DNA from: Onthomonas sp964456525
Lineage (GTDB): Bacteria; Bacillota; Clostridia; Oscillospirales; Oscillospiraceae
DNA length: 57,231 bases
Direction: 5' to 3'
Assembly (NCBI GenBank): GCA_964456525.1
Contig: CAYWAP010000007.1
Location: 1 to 57,231, forward strand
Made by a program: the position numbers and the translations under genes. Of this stretch, positions 37,175 to 45,596 are shown one piece after another (position 1 is the first letter of the stretch; the number at the start of each line of letters is the position of its first letter). The notes below the pieces were generated by a model. The model ran no database searches. It saw only the letters and a program-made list of their open reading frames with translations, and was not told the origin of the DNA.

Positions 37175-37203
37175 ATTATATCAGCGAAATTGTGCTTTGT
37201 CAA
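37175..37203 (-). promoter_or_regulatory. Perfect consensus promoter
   Basis: Minus strand TTGACA (37198-37203), a 17-nt spacer and TATAAT (37175-37180): both hexamers match consensus exactly. Confidence 0.88.
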
Positions 37204-37223
37204 TACTTCCCATTCGTTAAAAT

Positions 37224-37258
37224 GCACAAAAACGCCGCCGGACTGGGAGCCCGGCGGC
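37224..37258 (-). terminator. Terminator of DEAD-box helicase gene
   Basis: GCCGCCGG (37234-37241) pairs with CCGGCGGC (37251-37258), followed on the minus strand by GTTTTTG. Confidence 0.8.
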
Positions 37259-37295
37259 AGAAACAAACCAAAGTTTTACATTTTCGACACAATCT

Positions 37296-38471
37296 TTACC
37301 CGACGACCATCAGGCAGCCATCCTCATCATACTTCAGCTTTTGGATGGCGAATTTCTGTGTCCGCTCGATTTCATCCATCTTGATGGCGTCTGTGATGGT
37401 GGAACAGAAGGTGTAGCTGACTCCATGTTTCTTCGCCCGTCCGGTGCGTCCAATGCGGTGAATATAGTATTCCTGCTCATCGGGCACATCATAGTTGAAG
37501 ACAACATCCACATCATCAATGTCCAGCCCCCGCGCCGCCACATCCGTGGCCACCAGAACCCGGAGCTTTCCGTCCCGGAACTTCTGCAAGGTTCTCTCAC
37601 GCACCTTCTGCTGGATGGAGCCGTGAATGGCCTCACAGGGGATTTGCTCCATCTTTAACCGGGCCGTCAGGCGGTCTGTCATATTTTTGGTGTTGCAGAA
37701 GGCGATGGCGCGCTCATATTCACCGGCGAACAGCAGGGCGACCATTGTGTCAAACTTGGCCTCCCGGGAGTCCAGTGCAATGCGGTACTGCTGAATGTCG
37801 GGGGCGTCCTCCGCCACGGCGCGAACCGTGACTTCAACGGGATCCCGCTGATAGACCCAGGAAATGTCCATGACCTCACGGCTGATGGTGGCGGAAAACA
37901 GCCCCAGATGTTTGCGGTTGGGCATCATGTCCAGAATTTTGGTGACGTCATCAATAAAGCCCATGTCCAGCATCCGGTCGGCCTCGTCCAGAATCACCGT
38001 CTGAACCTTGTCCAGCTGAATGGCGCCGCGCTTTTTGCAGTCCATTAACCGTCCGGGCGTGGCCACAACAATCTGCGGATGCTTCTGCATCTGCCGGATC
38101 TGCTTCTCAATGGGCTTTCCGCCGTACAGGCAGACCACCCGAACCCCCTTCTTGGCCCCGCACAGAAACGTCAGTTCATCGCGAATCTGGATGGCCAGCT
38201 CACGGGTGGGGGCCAGAATCAGGCTGGTCACATCCTTCCCGGCCGGGTCTGTGTGCTCCACGATGGGTATGCCAAAGGCGAAGGTCTTGCCCGTGCCGGT
38301 GGGCGCCTTTGCCACAACATCTTTATGTTCCAGAAGGGGCGGGATACAGCCCCCCTGAATCGGGGTCGCGATCTCATATCCCTTTTGCTTCAATACCTTC
38401 ATAATTTCGGGCGACAGATTTAAACTGTCATACCGAACTTCTTCATTCATTTCAATGCCATTGATTTCCAT
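37296..38471 (-). CDS. DEAD-box RNA helicase
   Basis: An ATP-dependent RNA helicase of 391 residues with both RecA-like lobes. Q motif TPIQ, motif I APTGTGKT (56-63), Ia PTREL, Ib TPGRL, II DEAD (162-165), III SAT, V ARGLDI and VI HRIGRTGR are all seen. There is no C-terminal RNA-binding extension, unlike DbpA/YxiN or CsdA, so it is a minimal helicase. ATG 38471 is chosen because AAAGGA lies 9 nt upstream; ATG 38489 would add six residues and is possible. It is likely involved in ribosome assembly or RNA turnover. Confidence 0.9.
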   Translation of the reverse strand: MEINGIEMNEEVRYDSLNLSPEIMKVLKQKGYEIATPIQGGCIPPLLEHKDVVAKAPTGTGKTFAFGIPIVEHTDPAGKDVTSLILAPTRELAIQIRDELTFLCGAKKGVRVVCLYGGKPIEKQIRQMQKHPQIVVATPGRLMDCKKRGAIQLDKVQTVILDEADRMLDMGFIDDVTKILDMMPNRKHLGLFSATISREVMDISWVYQRDPVEVTVRAVAEDAPDIQQYRIALDSREAKFDTMVALLFAGEYERAIAFCNTKNMTDRLTARLKMEQIPCEAIHGSIQQKVRERTLQKFRDGKLRVLVATDVAARGLDIDDVDVVFNYDVPDEQEYYIHRIGRTGRAKKHGVSYTFCSTITDAIKMDEIERTQKFAIQKLKYDEDGCLMVVG

Positions 38472-38666
38472 GCTATTCGTTCCTTTCATCCGTTCCCTGT
38501 CAGTGTATCACAGCTGTCCCCCCTTTTCAATGGCTGAATTGACTGGGATTTCGGGAAATGGAATCCCCTGCCCCATCTGGGCAGCATTGCCCTGTGATAT
38601 TCCTCCCAGATCGGTGATGCGGTCAATCGAAATCAAAATTTTTTGTTAACAACCGGGATTTTCCCC

Positions 38667-38695
38667 TTGCAATTTGCCGGGAAAAGGTATATGAT
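38667..38695 (+). promoter_or_regulatory. htpG promoter
   Basis: TTGCAA (38667-38672), a 17-nt spacer and TATGAT (38690-38695). The predicted start of transcription falls inside the adjacent CIRCE. Confidence 0.8.
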
Positions 38696-38698
38696 AAC

Positions 38699-38725
38699 TT
38701 AGCACTCAAAAGAAGCGAGTGCTAA
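38699..38725. promoter_or_regulatory. Perfect CIRCE element (HrcA operator)
   Basis: TTAGCACTC (38699-38707), nine nt and GAGTGCTAA (38717-38725): an exact match to the CIRCE consensus, overlapping the htpG transcription start. HrcA repression with heat induction is expected. Confidence 0.93.
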
Positions 38726-38769
38726 ACTATCGTTTATCATATCATTCTATATATAAGAGGTACTTCACT

Positions 38770-40686
38770 ATGGCTAAAAAAGAGTTCAAAGCGGAATCCA
38801 AACGTATGTTGGATTTGATGATCAACAGCATCTACACCCATAAGGAAATTTTCCTGCGGGAGATCATCTCCAACGCCAGCGACGCCATTGACAAGCTGGC
38901 CTACCGCGCCCTGACGGACGACCAGGTGGGTCTCAACCGCAGCGACTTCAAAATCGACATCACCGTTGACCAGGTGGGCCGCACGCTGACGGTTTCCGAC
39001 AACGGCATCGGCATGGATGCCGATGAACTGGAGGAGCATCTGGGCACCATTGCCAACTCCGGCTCCCTGCAGTTCAAGCAGCAGATGGCCCAACAGGAGG
39101 GCGACAGCCAGGATGTGGACATCATCGGCCAGTTCGGCGTGGGCTTCTACTCCGCTTTCATGGTTGCCGATGAGATTCGCGTCGTCACCCGCCCCTATGG
39201 CTCTGAGACGGCCTACGAATGGGTTTCCAACGGCGCCGACGGCTACGAAATCCACGAGACGGTGAAGGACACCGTGGGCACGGACGTCATCATGCACATA
39301 AAGCCCAACACCGACGAAGAAAATTACGATGAATTCCTGGAGCAGTACCGCATTCAGGAGCTGATTAAGAAATACTCCGACTATATTCACTATCCCATCC
39401 AGATGATGATGACGAAGTCCCGTCAAAAGCCCCGCCCCGAGGACGCAGGCGATGACTACAAGCCGGAGTGGGAGGATTATCAGGAGCTGGAGACGCTGAA
39501 CTCCATGAAGCCCATCTGGCAGCGCCCCAAAGATGAGGTCACCCAGGAAGAATACGACTCCTTCTATCAGGATAAATTCTCCGACTATTCCAAGCCCCTG
39601 TCCACCCTGCGCGTCACCACGGAGGGCAGCGTCTCCTATACAGCGCTGCTGTTTATTCCCGGTCAGGCGCCTTACGATTTCTACACCCGGGACTTTGAAA
39701 AGGGTTTGCAGCTCTACTCTTCCGGCGTGCTGATTATGGACAAGTGCGCGGACCTGCTGCCCGAGCACTTCCGCTTCGTCAAAGGCATTGTAGACACCCC
39801 CGACGTCTCCCTGAACATCTCCCGTGAGATGCTCCAGCACACCCGCAGCCTGAAGGTCATCGCCAAGAATCTGGAGAAGAAGATCAAAGCGGAGCTCTCC
39901 CGCCTGCTCAAAGAGGATCGTGAGACGTATGAGAAGTTCTGGAAAGCCTTCGGTCCGCAGATCAAATACGGCTGCTATTCCGACTATGGCGCGCACAAGG
40001 ATCTGCTGAAAGACCTGCTGCTGTTCGTCTCCTCCGCCAACGAAAAGGGTACGACCCTGGCTGAGTACAAGGAGCGCATGCCGGAAGACCAGCCCTTCAT
40101 TTACTACGCAGTGGGTGAGGATGCCACCCAACTGTCCAAACTGCCCCAGGCTGAGCGGATTTTGGACAAGGGCTATGAGATTTTGTACCTGACGGAGGAC
40201 GTGGACGAGTTCACCGTCCAGTCACTCCAGGAGTACGATGGCAAAAAGCTCAAGAGCATCAACGATGAGGACGCCCTTCCGGAGACGGAAGAGGAGAAGA
40301 AGGCCGCCGAAGAAAAGGCCGAGGAGTCAAAGGATGTCATGTCCTTCCTGAAGGAGACGCTGGGCGACAAGATCAAGGAGGCCCGGGTTTCCAAAATCCT
40401 GAAGTCCCACGCGGTCTGCATGACCTCAGACGGCCCCATCACCATTGAGATGGAAAAGAGCCTGAAAATGCACGGTCAGGACATGATGGGCTTCAAAGCG
40501 GAGCGTGTTCTGGAGCTGAATCCCGATGCCCCGGTCTTCGCCGCCTTGAAAACCGCCATCACGGAAGATCCGGAAAAGGCGAAAAAATACGCGGAACTTC
40601 TGTACAATCAGGCCCTGCTGATTGCCGGCCTGCCCATCGAGGACCCCGCCGCCTATACCGACGCCGTTTGCAGCCTCATGGTGTAA
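38770..40686 (+). CDS. htpG: Hsp90 chaperone HtpG
   Basis: An Hsp90 homologue of 638 residues, cytosolic, ATP-dependent. The N-terminal GHKL ATPase domain has LREIISNASDAIDKL, DNGIGM, GTIANSG and GQFGVGFYSAFMV. The middle-domain catalytic Arg region reads LNISREMLQ, and the C-terminal dimerisation domain is complete. I chose ATG 38770, ten nt after GAGG; an in-frame start at 38719 lies within the CIRCE and leader. A Glu/Lys-rich stretch precedes the C-terminal domain. A perfect CIRCE and strong promoter lie upstream. It is monocistronic. Confidence 0.96.
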   Translation: MAKKEFKAESKRMLDLMINSIYTHKEIFLREIISNASDAIDKLAYRALTDDQVGLNRSDFKIDITVDQVGRTLTVSDNGIGMDADELEEHLGTIANSGSLQFKQQMAQQEGDSQDVDIIGQFGVGFYSAFMVADEIRVVTRPYGSETAYEWVSNGADGYEIHETVKDTVGTDVIMHIKPNTDEENYDEFLEQYRIQELIKKYSDYIHYPIQMMMTKSRQKPRPEDAGDDYKPEWEDYQELETLNSMKPIWQRPKDEVTQEEYDSFYQDKFSDYSKPLSTLRVTTEGSVSYTALLFIPGQAPYDFYTRDFEKGLQLYSSGVLIMDKCADLLPEHFRFVKGIVDTPDVSLNISREMLQHTRSLKVIAKNLEKKIKAELSRLLKEDRETYEKFWKAFGPQIKYGCYSDYGAHKDLLKDLLLFVSSANEKGTTLAEYKERMPEDQPFIYYAVGEDATQLSKLPQAERILDKGYEILYLTEDVDEFTVQSLQEYDGKKLKSINDEDALPETEEEKKAAEEKAEESKDVMSFLKETLGDKIKEARVSKILKSHAVCMTSDGPITIEMEKSLKMHGQDMMGFKAERVLELNPDAPVFAALKTAITEDPEKAKKYAELLYNQALLIAGLPIEDPAAYTDAVCSLMV

Positions 40687-40689
40687 TCA

Positions 40690-40728
40690 CAAACCTTCCC
40701 GCCGCCTTTGGCCCCGGGGAGGTTTTTT
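40690..40728 (+). terminator. htpG terminator
   Basis: An imperfect stem, AACCTTCCC with GGGGAGGTT, followed by TTTTTT. Confidence 0.65.
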
Positions 40729-40743
40729 CGGTTTTTCCCGGCG

Positions 40744-40772
40744 AAAAGGGCGCGGCAACGTCTGCCGCGCCC
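40744..40772 (-). terminator. Terminator of XpaC-like gene
   Basis: GGGCGCGGCA (40748-40757) pairs with TGCCGCGCCC (40763-40772), with TTTT following on the minus strand. Confidence 0.8.
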
Positions 40773-40777
40773 TGTGT

Positions 40778-42121
40778 TTATGCATCGCCGTTCTCAGCGG
40801 TTTGGTTCAGTTCCTCCCGGGTGCGCCGGTAAAAGCCCTGTTCCCAACTGCCCCGGGCAGCGGACGCTCCCTGCGCCGCCGGTTCCCGTTTCTCTTCCGG
40901 ATCCAGCGTCAAAGAAGCCCTCTCCCCGGCGCTCTCTTCCTTATCCGGGGCCTTGGGCATGACCATGTCGTGATCGGTCAGCCCATCCCGGTCCATCATC
41001 CGTTCCATAACGGCGATGTCCGAGGCAATATCCAGCATTTCGTCCCGGAACAGCTTGTCCAGCTGGGTTTCAAACCCTTCCACCACCATGTCCATCATCT
41101 CTTCAATGCGCTCCTTGGTGGCGCTGATATTCTCCCCCTCTACGCCCTGACGTTCCAACTCCGCGTATGAGTTCAAAATTTTCAGCGTTGTGGGCAAATA
41201 ATAGTTTAAAAAGGTGTGCAGCTCACCGGTCTTTTCCGGGTGCTTCTTCTGATATTCCAGAATGTGGCCGGTGATCTCCTCAATCCGGTCAATTTTCCGG
41301 GACAGCTCGGGGTCCGGGATGGCATCGTTGACCTGCCGGATCTCACGCAGAATGGACAGCTCCTCTTCCGCCCGCTTCACCGCGGCCTCCTTTTCCGCCC
41401 GCTTGCGGGCCTGAACACCCTCGCCGGTCAGAACCAGCTGCCCGGCCGCAGCGTTCACATAGGCCGTTTTTCCCAGATGGCCCTCGTAGGCCATGTCCTG
41501 CAACATCTCGCAGGCCTTTTCATAGCTGCACGGAAAGGCCTCGGCAATGGCGTGAATGTCCACCACCTTCTGTCTGCCGATCAGGTTTCGCAGCTTGCGA
41601 AAGCGCTTCGCCTGTTTGCTTTTAAAATGCCCCCAGGCGGCCAGAGCCAGCCCCAGACAGGTAAACATCAACGCCGGAAACGCCTCCTGGATTGCCGCCC
41701 AAGGGTTCCCGTGCAGTTGAATCAACTCATCCACTGTAGCGATTCCAAAGATCGCCGCAAAGAAGATACCGGCAAAAACGGCCACCTCGCCCCCTCGAAT
41801 TGGCTTCCAGCCGGCAAAGTCATTGTCTTTCTTCGCCCCGGTTCCGGATTTTTTCTCCCTTTTGGCCCGGGCGCCCTCATCCGTTTTCTGCCCATCCGCT
41901 CCATGTTGGATATTCTGGGCCACTCCCCGCTCAACCGCTTCAAACCACTCTCTGGATTTTCGCTGCCACTCCTTCTGGCGGAAACTGGGGTTGTTGCTCA
42001 TCTCTCTCAGCTTCAAAAACAGCAAAACCAGCCCCAAAGGCGGCACCACAGAAAAAGCAATGACAATCCACAGCCATGGAATTTTATCATAATTGGGATG
42101 TCCGTTGTTCCTTGTCGACAT
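40778..42121 (-). CDS. XpaC-like membrane protein
   Basis: A 447-residue protein related to the XpaC/5-bromo-4-chloroindolyl phosphate hydrolysis family. Two N-terminal membrane regions (about 14-38 and 112-165, the second probably a hairpin) enclose a basic cytosolic loop. A charged helical segment follows, with the XpaC-type core HTFLNYYLPTTLKILNSYAE (about 305-325), and an acidic tail with little structure. The family is often beside the tellurite-resistance protein TelA, which is not seen here. ATG 42121 follows GGAAAGGG. Function is poorly known; the phosphatase link is historic. Confidence 0.75.
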   Translation of the reverse strand: MSTRNNGHPNYDKIPWLWIVIAFSVVPPLGLVLLFLKLREMSNNPSFRQKEWQRKSREWFEAVERGVAQNIQHGADGQKTDEGARAKREKKSGTGAKKDNDFAGWKPIRGGEVAVFAGIFFAAIFGIATVDELIQLHGNPWAAIQEAFPALMFTCLGLALAAWGHFKSKQAKRFRKLRNLIGRQKVVDIHAIAEAFPCSYEKACEMLQDMAYEGHLGKTAYVNAAAGQLVLTGEGVQARKRAEKEAAVKRAEEELSILREIRQVNDAIPDPELSRKIDRIEEITGHILEYQKKHPEKTGELHTFLNYYLPTTLKILNSYAELERQGVEGENISATKERIEEMMDMVVEGFETQLDKLFRDEMLDIASDIAVMERMMDRDGLTDHDMVMPKAPDKEESAGERASLTLDPEEKREPAAQGASAARGSWEQGFYRRTREELNQTAENGDA

Positions 42122-42175
42122 AACAAAACCCTTTCCGTGCGGAAATCAAATTCAAACCTTCGATTTTCTTCCCTT

Positions 42176-42203
42176 ATTATACTATAAATTTCTGCCCCCG
42201 CAA
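42176..42203 (-). promoter_or_regulatory. Promoter of XpaC-like gene
   Basis: Minus strand TTGCGG (42198-42203), a 16-nt spacer and TATAAT (42176-42181). Confidence 0.65.
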
Positions 42204-42317
42204 GATGCTTAATCAAAAATTAATCTTTTATCCATGATTTGCCGAGGGGGACGCCCCCTGCCGTCCAAGCCTATTTCGTATTTCGCAGGAAAAAGGTCTA
42301 AATTCCCGCCCTCCCCC

Positions 42318-42346
42318 TTGTGTTTTCCGCAAAATTGGTCTATAAT
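42318..42346 (+). promoter_or_regulatory. asnS promoter
   Basis: TTGTGT (42318-42323), a 17-nt spacer and TATAAT (42341-42346). A short GCACG-CAG-CGTGC hairpin with TTTTT (42371-42389) lies in the brief leader and may act as a weak attenuator. No T-box is present. Confidence 0.7.
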
Positions 42347-42403
42347 TGGAGTGCTATATCATTCAAACTTGCACGCAGCGTGCGTTTTTAGGAGGTTCCA
42401 CTT

Positions 42404-43795
42404 ATGGATCGTATCACGGTTGCTCAGCTGTATGCGGACTGCGAATCGTTTGCCGGCAAGACCATCACGGTTGCCGGCTGGGCCCGCTCCATTCGCGACA
42501 TGAAAAATCTCGGCTTCCTGTCCCTGAACGACGGCAGCTGCTTCAAGTGCCTTCAGGTTATCTTGGACAAGACGCTGGAAAACTACAGCGAACTGGCTGG
42601 GCAGAATGTAGGCGCCGCCTTCATTGTCCGCGGTAAGCTGGTCCTGACCCCCACCGCCAAACAGCCTTTTGAGCTTCAGGCCACCCAGGCCATGGTGGAA
42701 GGTCCCTCTGCTCCGGACTACCCCTTGCAGAAAAAACGGCACAGCGTGGAATTTCTGCGCACCATCCAGCATCTGCGCCCCCGCACCAATCTGTTTTCCG
42801 CAGCCTTCCGGGTGCGCAGCGTGGCCGCCCACGCCATCCACTGCTTCTTTCAGGATCAGGGCTTTGTCTACGTCCACACGCCGCTGATCACCGCCTCCGA
42901 CTGCGAGGGGGCAGGGGAAATGTTCAGCGTGACCACACTGGATCTGGATAACCCGCCGCGCACCGAGGACGGCCAGGTTGACTGGTCCCGGGACTTTTTC
43001 GGGAAGCACACCAGCTTAACCGTCTCCGGCCAGTTGAACGGCGAAAACTTCGCCATGGCCTTTGGCAAGATTTACACCTTCGGCCCCACCTTCCGCGCCG
43101 AAAACTCCAACACCCAGCGCCACGCCGCCGAGTTCTGGATGATCGAACCGGAAATTGCCTTTGCCGATCTGGAAGACGATATGAACCTGGCGGAGTCCAT
43201 GATTAAATACATCATCCGATTTGTCATGGAGAAGTGCCCGGACGAGATGGATTTCTTCAACAGCTTTGTGGACAAAGGGCTGAAGAGCCGTCTGGAGCAC
43301 GTGGCGAACGCCGACTTTGGCCGTATTTCCTACACCGAGGCCATCGAAATCCTGAAAGCCTCCGGCAAGAAATTTGATTATCCCGTCAATTGGGGCTGTG
43401 ACCTCCAGACCGAGCATGAGCGCTATTTGACCGAAGAGCACTTCAAAAAGCCGATCTTTGTCACGGATTATCCCAAGGACATCAAGGCATTCTATATGCG
43501 CCTGAACGATGACGGCAAGACCGTCGCCGCGGCGGATTGTCTGGTTCCCGGCATCGGCGAAATCATCGGCGGCTCCCAGCGTGAGGAACGTCTGGACTTG
43601 CTGGAGCAGCGCATTCAGGAGCTGGGCATGAACCCGGACGATTACAAGTACTATCTGGATTTGCGCCGCTACGGCGGCTGTCACCACGCCGGCTTCGGCC
43701 TGGGCTTTGAGCGCATGGTCATGTACCTGACCGGCATCTCCAATATTCGTGACGTGCTGCCCCATCCTCGGACGGTGGGCAACGCAGAGTTTTAA
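42404..43795 (+). CDS. asnS: Asparaginyl-tRNA synthetase
   Basis: A class IIb aminoacyl-tRNA synthetase of 463 residues that charges tRNA-Asn. The N-terminal OB fold (about 15-105) contains VAGWARSIRDMKNLGFLSL. Motif 2 is FRAENSNTQRHAAEFWMIEPE-like (FRAENSNTQRH, about 227) and motif 3 is GFGLGFERMVMYLTG (about 427-441). The long insert with DLDNPPRTEDGQVDW is typical of bacterial AsnRS. ATG 42404 follows AGGAGG. It is a housekeeping gene with its own promoter and terminator. Confidence 0.96.
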   Translation: MDRITVAQLYADCESFAGKTITVAGWARSIRDMKNLGFLSLNDGSCFKCLQVILDKTLENYSELAGQNVGAAFIVRGKLVLTPTAKQPFELQATQAMVEGPSAPDYPLQKKRHSVEFLRTIQHLRPRTNLFSAAFRVRSVAAHAIHCFFQDQGFVYVHTPLITASDCEGAGEMFSVTTLDLDNPPRTEDGQVDWSRDFFGKHTSLTVSGQLNGENFAMAFGKIYTFGPTFRAENSNTQRHAAEFWMIEPEIAFADLEDDMNLAESMIKYIIRFVMEKCPDEMDFFNSFVDKGLKSRLEHVANADFGRISYTEAIEILKASGKKFDYPVNWGCDLQTEHERYLTEEHFKKPIFVTDYPKDIKAFYMRLNDDGKTVAAADCLVPGIGEIIGGSQREERLDLLEQRIQELGMNPDDYKYYLDLRRYGGCHHAGFGLGFERMVMYLTGISNIRDVLPHPRTVGNAEF

Positions 43796-43844
43796 AAAGG
43801 CGGCGGCTCCTCCCGCCCCGCTCATGATCCCACATCTAAAAAGG

Positions 43845-43877
43845 ACGCCTTGCAGCGGAAAAGCTGCAAGGCGTTTT
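43845..43877. terminator. Bidirectional terminator
   Basis: ACGCCTTGCAGC (43845-43856) pairs with GCTGCAAGGCGT (43863-43874), with T-rich tracts on both strands, between asnS and the convergent binding-protein gene. Confidence 0.85.
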
Positions 43878-43891
43878 GTATGTCCTGTCTA

Positions 43892-44968
43892 TCAGGCTGC
43901 GTCGTCCTCAGCGTTGCCGTCTGTAGCATTGCCGTCCGTCTCCGGAATGACGATCTCGCCGTCTACCAGGTAGTCGCTCAAATTCTCCAGGGTCAGCGTC
44001 ACCGGCGCGGCCAGGAGCTCCTCCTGATCCTGCTGGCTGCCGGAAACCGCAGCCTGAACCAGACTCAGGGCCTTATCGGTCAGATCTTCGTCCGGGGCGT
44101 ATACCGTCGCCGACAGCATATATTGATTGAGCAGGGAATCAATCTCTTCATCGTAGCCCGTGCCCGCCACAACGGGGAACACACTTCCCAAATAATGGCT
44201 CATCAGCCCACTGATGGCGTCCACAGCCTGCCCTTCCCCGAAACACAGCAGGGCATTCAGCTCCTGTTCCTCATAATACTCCGTGAGCAGCGTCTCCATA
44301 TAGCTGTCCATATCCTCCACAGCGCAGTCCTCGGCTGTCACATTGCCGGAGAGGACGGTCACCGTTCCCTCGTCAATGTAGGACTGCAACACTGCCAGCG
44401 CGCCTTCCATCGCCAGGGCAGAGCCTGCATCCCCAGTGCCCACAATTTCCAGTGTCACCGCGTCCTCCTGCTCGTCCAAATCCAGCACATCCACGATGTA
44501 CTGGGCCTGCTGACGTCCAATTTCCTGCCAATTCCAGCCCAGATAATAGTCAACATTCTTTCCGTCAATGGGCTCCCCGTAGGCCAGGACAACCACATCG
44601 GCCACGTCCAGGCTGTCCAGAGTGTCAGCTGCCTCCTCGGCATCCACCGGATCAACGATCAGAGCCGAAGCGCCGTCCTGCACCATGGCGGCCAGCTGGC
44701 TCGCCTGGGTCTCGCTGCTGTCCTCTGCGTAGGCCAGTTCTACGCTGTAACCGGCGTTGCGCAGTGCCTCAAAGAGCACTTCCCCGTCATCGCCGTCTGT
44801 TTCCGTACCACTCATCGAAATGCCAATCATGGTCATGCTGGACGTGTTCCCGCTCAGTCCGGAGAGCACACTGGAGGACGTGCTCCCGTCGCCCTCAACA
44901 CAGCCCGCCAGCGTCAGCATCATCATGGCAACACTCATGATCATGGCAATGCATCTCTTACGTCCCAT
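43892..44968 (-). CDS. Sugar-binding lipoprotein (ABC type), orphan
   Basis: A periplasmic-binding-protein fold lipoprotein of 358 residues. The signal peptide ends in LTLAGC with Cys23. Two lobes follow, with the type I sugar-binding pattern (IGISMSGTE, QASQLAAMVQDGASALIVDPVDAE, EIVGTGDAGSALAMEGAL, ALLCFGEGQAVDAISGL) as in ChvE- or XylF-like proteins. The sequence is unusually acidic. No permease or ATPase gene is adjacent, so it either serves a transporter elsewhere or acts in sensing. ATG 44968 follows AAGAGGTG. A promoter with an overlapping inverted repeat lies upstream. Confidence 0.8.
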   Translation of the reverse strand: MGRKRCIAMIMSVAMMMLTLAGCVEGDGSTSSSVLSGLSGNTSSMTMIGISMSGTETDGDDGEVLFEALRNAGYSVELAYAEDSSETQASQLAAMVQDGASALIVDPVDAEEAADTLDSLDVADVVVLAYGEPIDGKNVDYYLGWNWQEIGRQQAQYIVDVLDLDEQEDAVTLEIVGTGDAGSALAMEGALAVLQSYIDEGTVTVLSGNVTAEDCAVEDMDSYMETLLTEYYEEQELNALLCFGEGQAVDAISGLMSHYLGSVFPVVAGTGYDEEIDSLLNQYMLSATVYAPDEDLTDKALSLVQAAVSGSQQDQEELLAAPVTLTLENLSDYLVDGEIVIPETDGNATDGNAEDDAA

Positions 44969-45080
44969 CTAGTACACCTCTTAAAATCATGGTTCTTTTT
45001 TTGTTGATTCTGGAATCGCTGCATCCTGATAGCCTATGCAGCTGTCTGTGTTTACAAATTGTTTCAAGTGATAAAACCAC

Positions 45081-45114
45081 GGTTTATCTTATCATAAACC
45101 ACCTTTTTTGACAA
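45081..45114 (-). promoter_or_regulatory. Promoter and operator of binding-protein gene
   Basis: Minus strand TTGTCA (45109-45114), a 17-nt spacer and TAAGAT (45086-45091). The inverted repeat GGTTTAT (45081-45087)/ATAAACC (45094-45100) straddles the -10, as a repressor site would. Confidence 0.65.
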
Positions 45115-45533
45115 CTGTTTTCCTTGGAAGTTTTATGAAGCTGTCATTAGGTTCGCCACCGAACATGCATGAAAATGCTCTCTCTCAGATCATCCGGACA
45201 GCACGGTTATCCTCTTGTCATTTTATCTCCTTTACCTGAAAGGAAGCTGAAATGAGCGAATGTGGTTTTAGGCGGTCGTCCGGTGCCTATTCACAAACCG
45301 TTTACAATCTTTTCAATTTCTATTCACCTATCCCCCAGGCAATTCTGGTATTCTATCATCAGCAGGAACAGCAAAGCAATCATAACTCATCTCCTCTCTT
45401 TTTTCTTTCTTTTCATCAAGGATCCGCAGTCGTAGGCTGCGGGTCTTTGATTTTGTAAGCCCCTCCTGACAAGTCGCCCCTTTTCCGCTCAATGCCTGCA
45501 CCTGTTCCACAAAATCCAAAACCCAATAACGGT
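45115..45533. other. Intergenic region with possible toxin remnant
   Basis: No convincing gene. A minus-strand frame at 45328-45390 (ATG behind AGAGAGGAG) begins MSYDCFAVPADD; removing one T would give MSYDALLFLLMI, like the start of short holin-like type I toxins. A stem GATCCGCAG/CTGCGGGTC (45421-45445) followed by T-rich DNA lies close by. Confidence 0.3.
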
Positions 45534-45577
45534 AAACGGACAGATCGGGGAAATTTTCCTTGCGATCTGTCCGTTTT
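45534..45577 (-). terminator. Terminator of tyrosine-kinase operon
   Basis: AAACGGACAGATCG (45534-45547) pairs with CGATCTGTCCGTTT (45563-45576) over a 15-nt loop, 20 nt downstream of the last gene of the operon. Confidence 0.75.
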
Positions 45578-45596
45578 CTCTGAGAAAGGAACGCAG

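Noticed and set aside
38737..40131. Minus-strand open frame of over 460 codons opposite htpG
   Set aside because: HtpG is unmistakable in this region; the antisense frame has no recognisable motif.
42347..42403. T-box or tRNA-like leader before asnS
   Set aside because: The leader is only about 50 nt; no specifier loop or T-box sequence is present.
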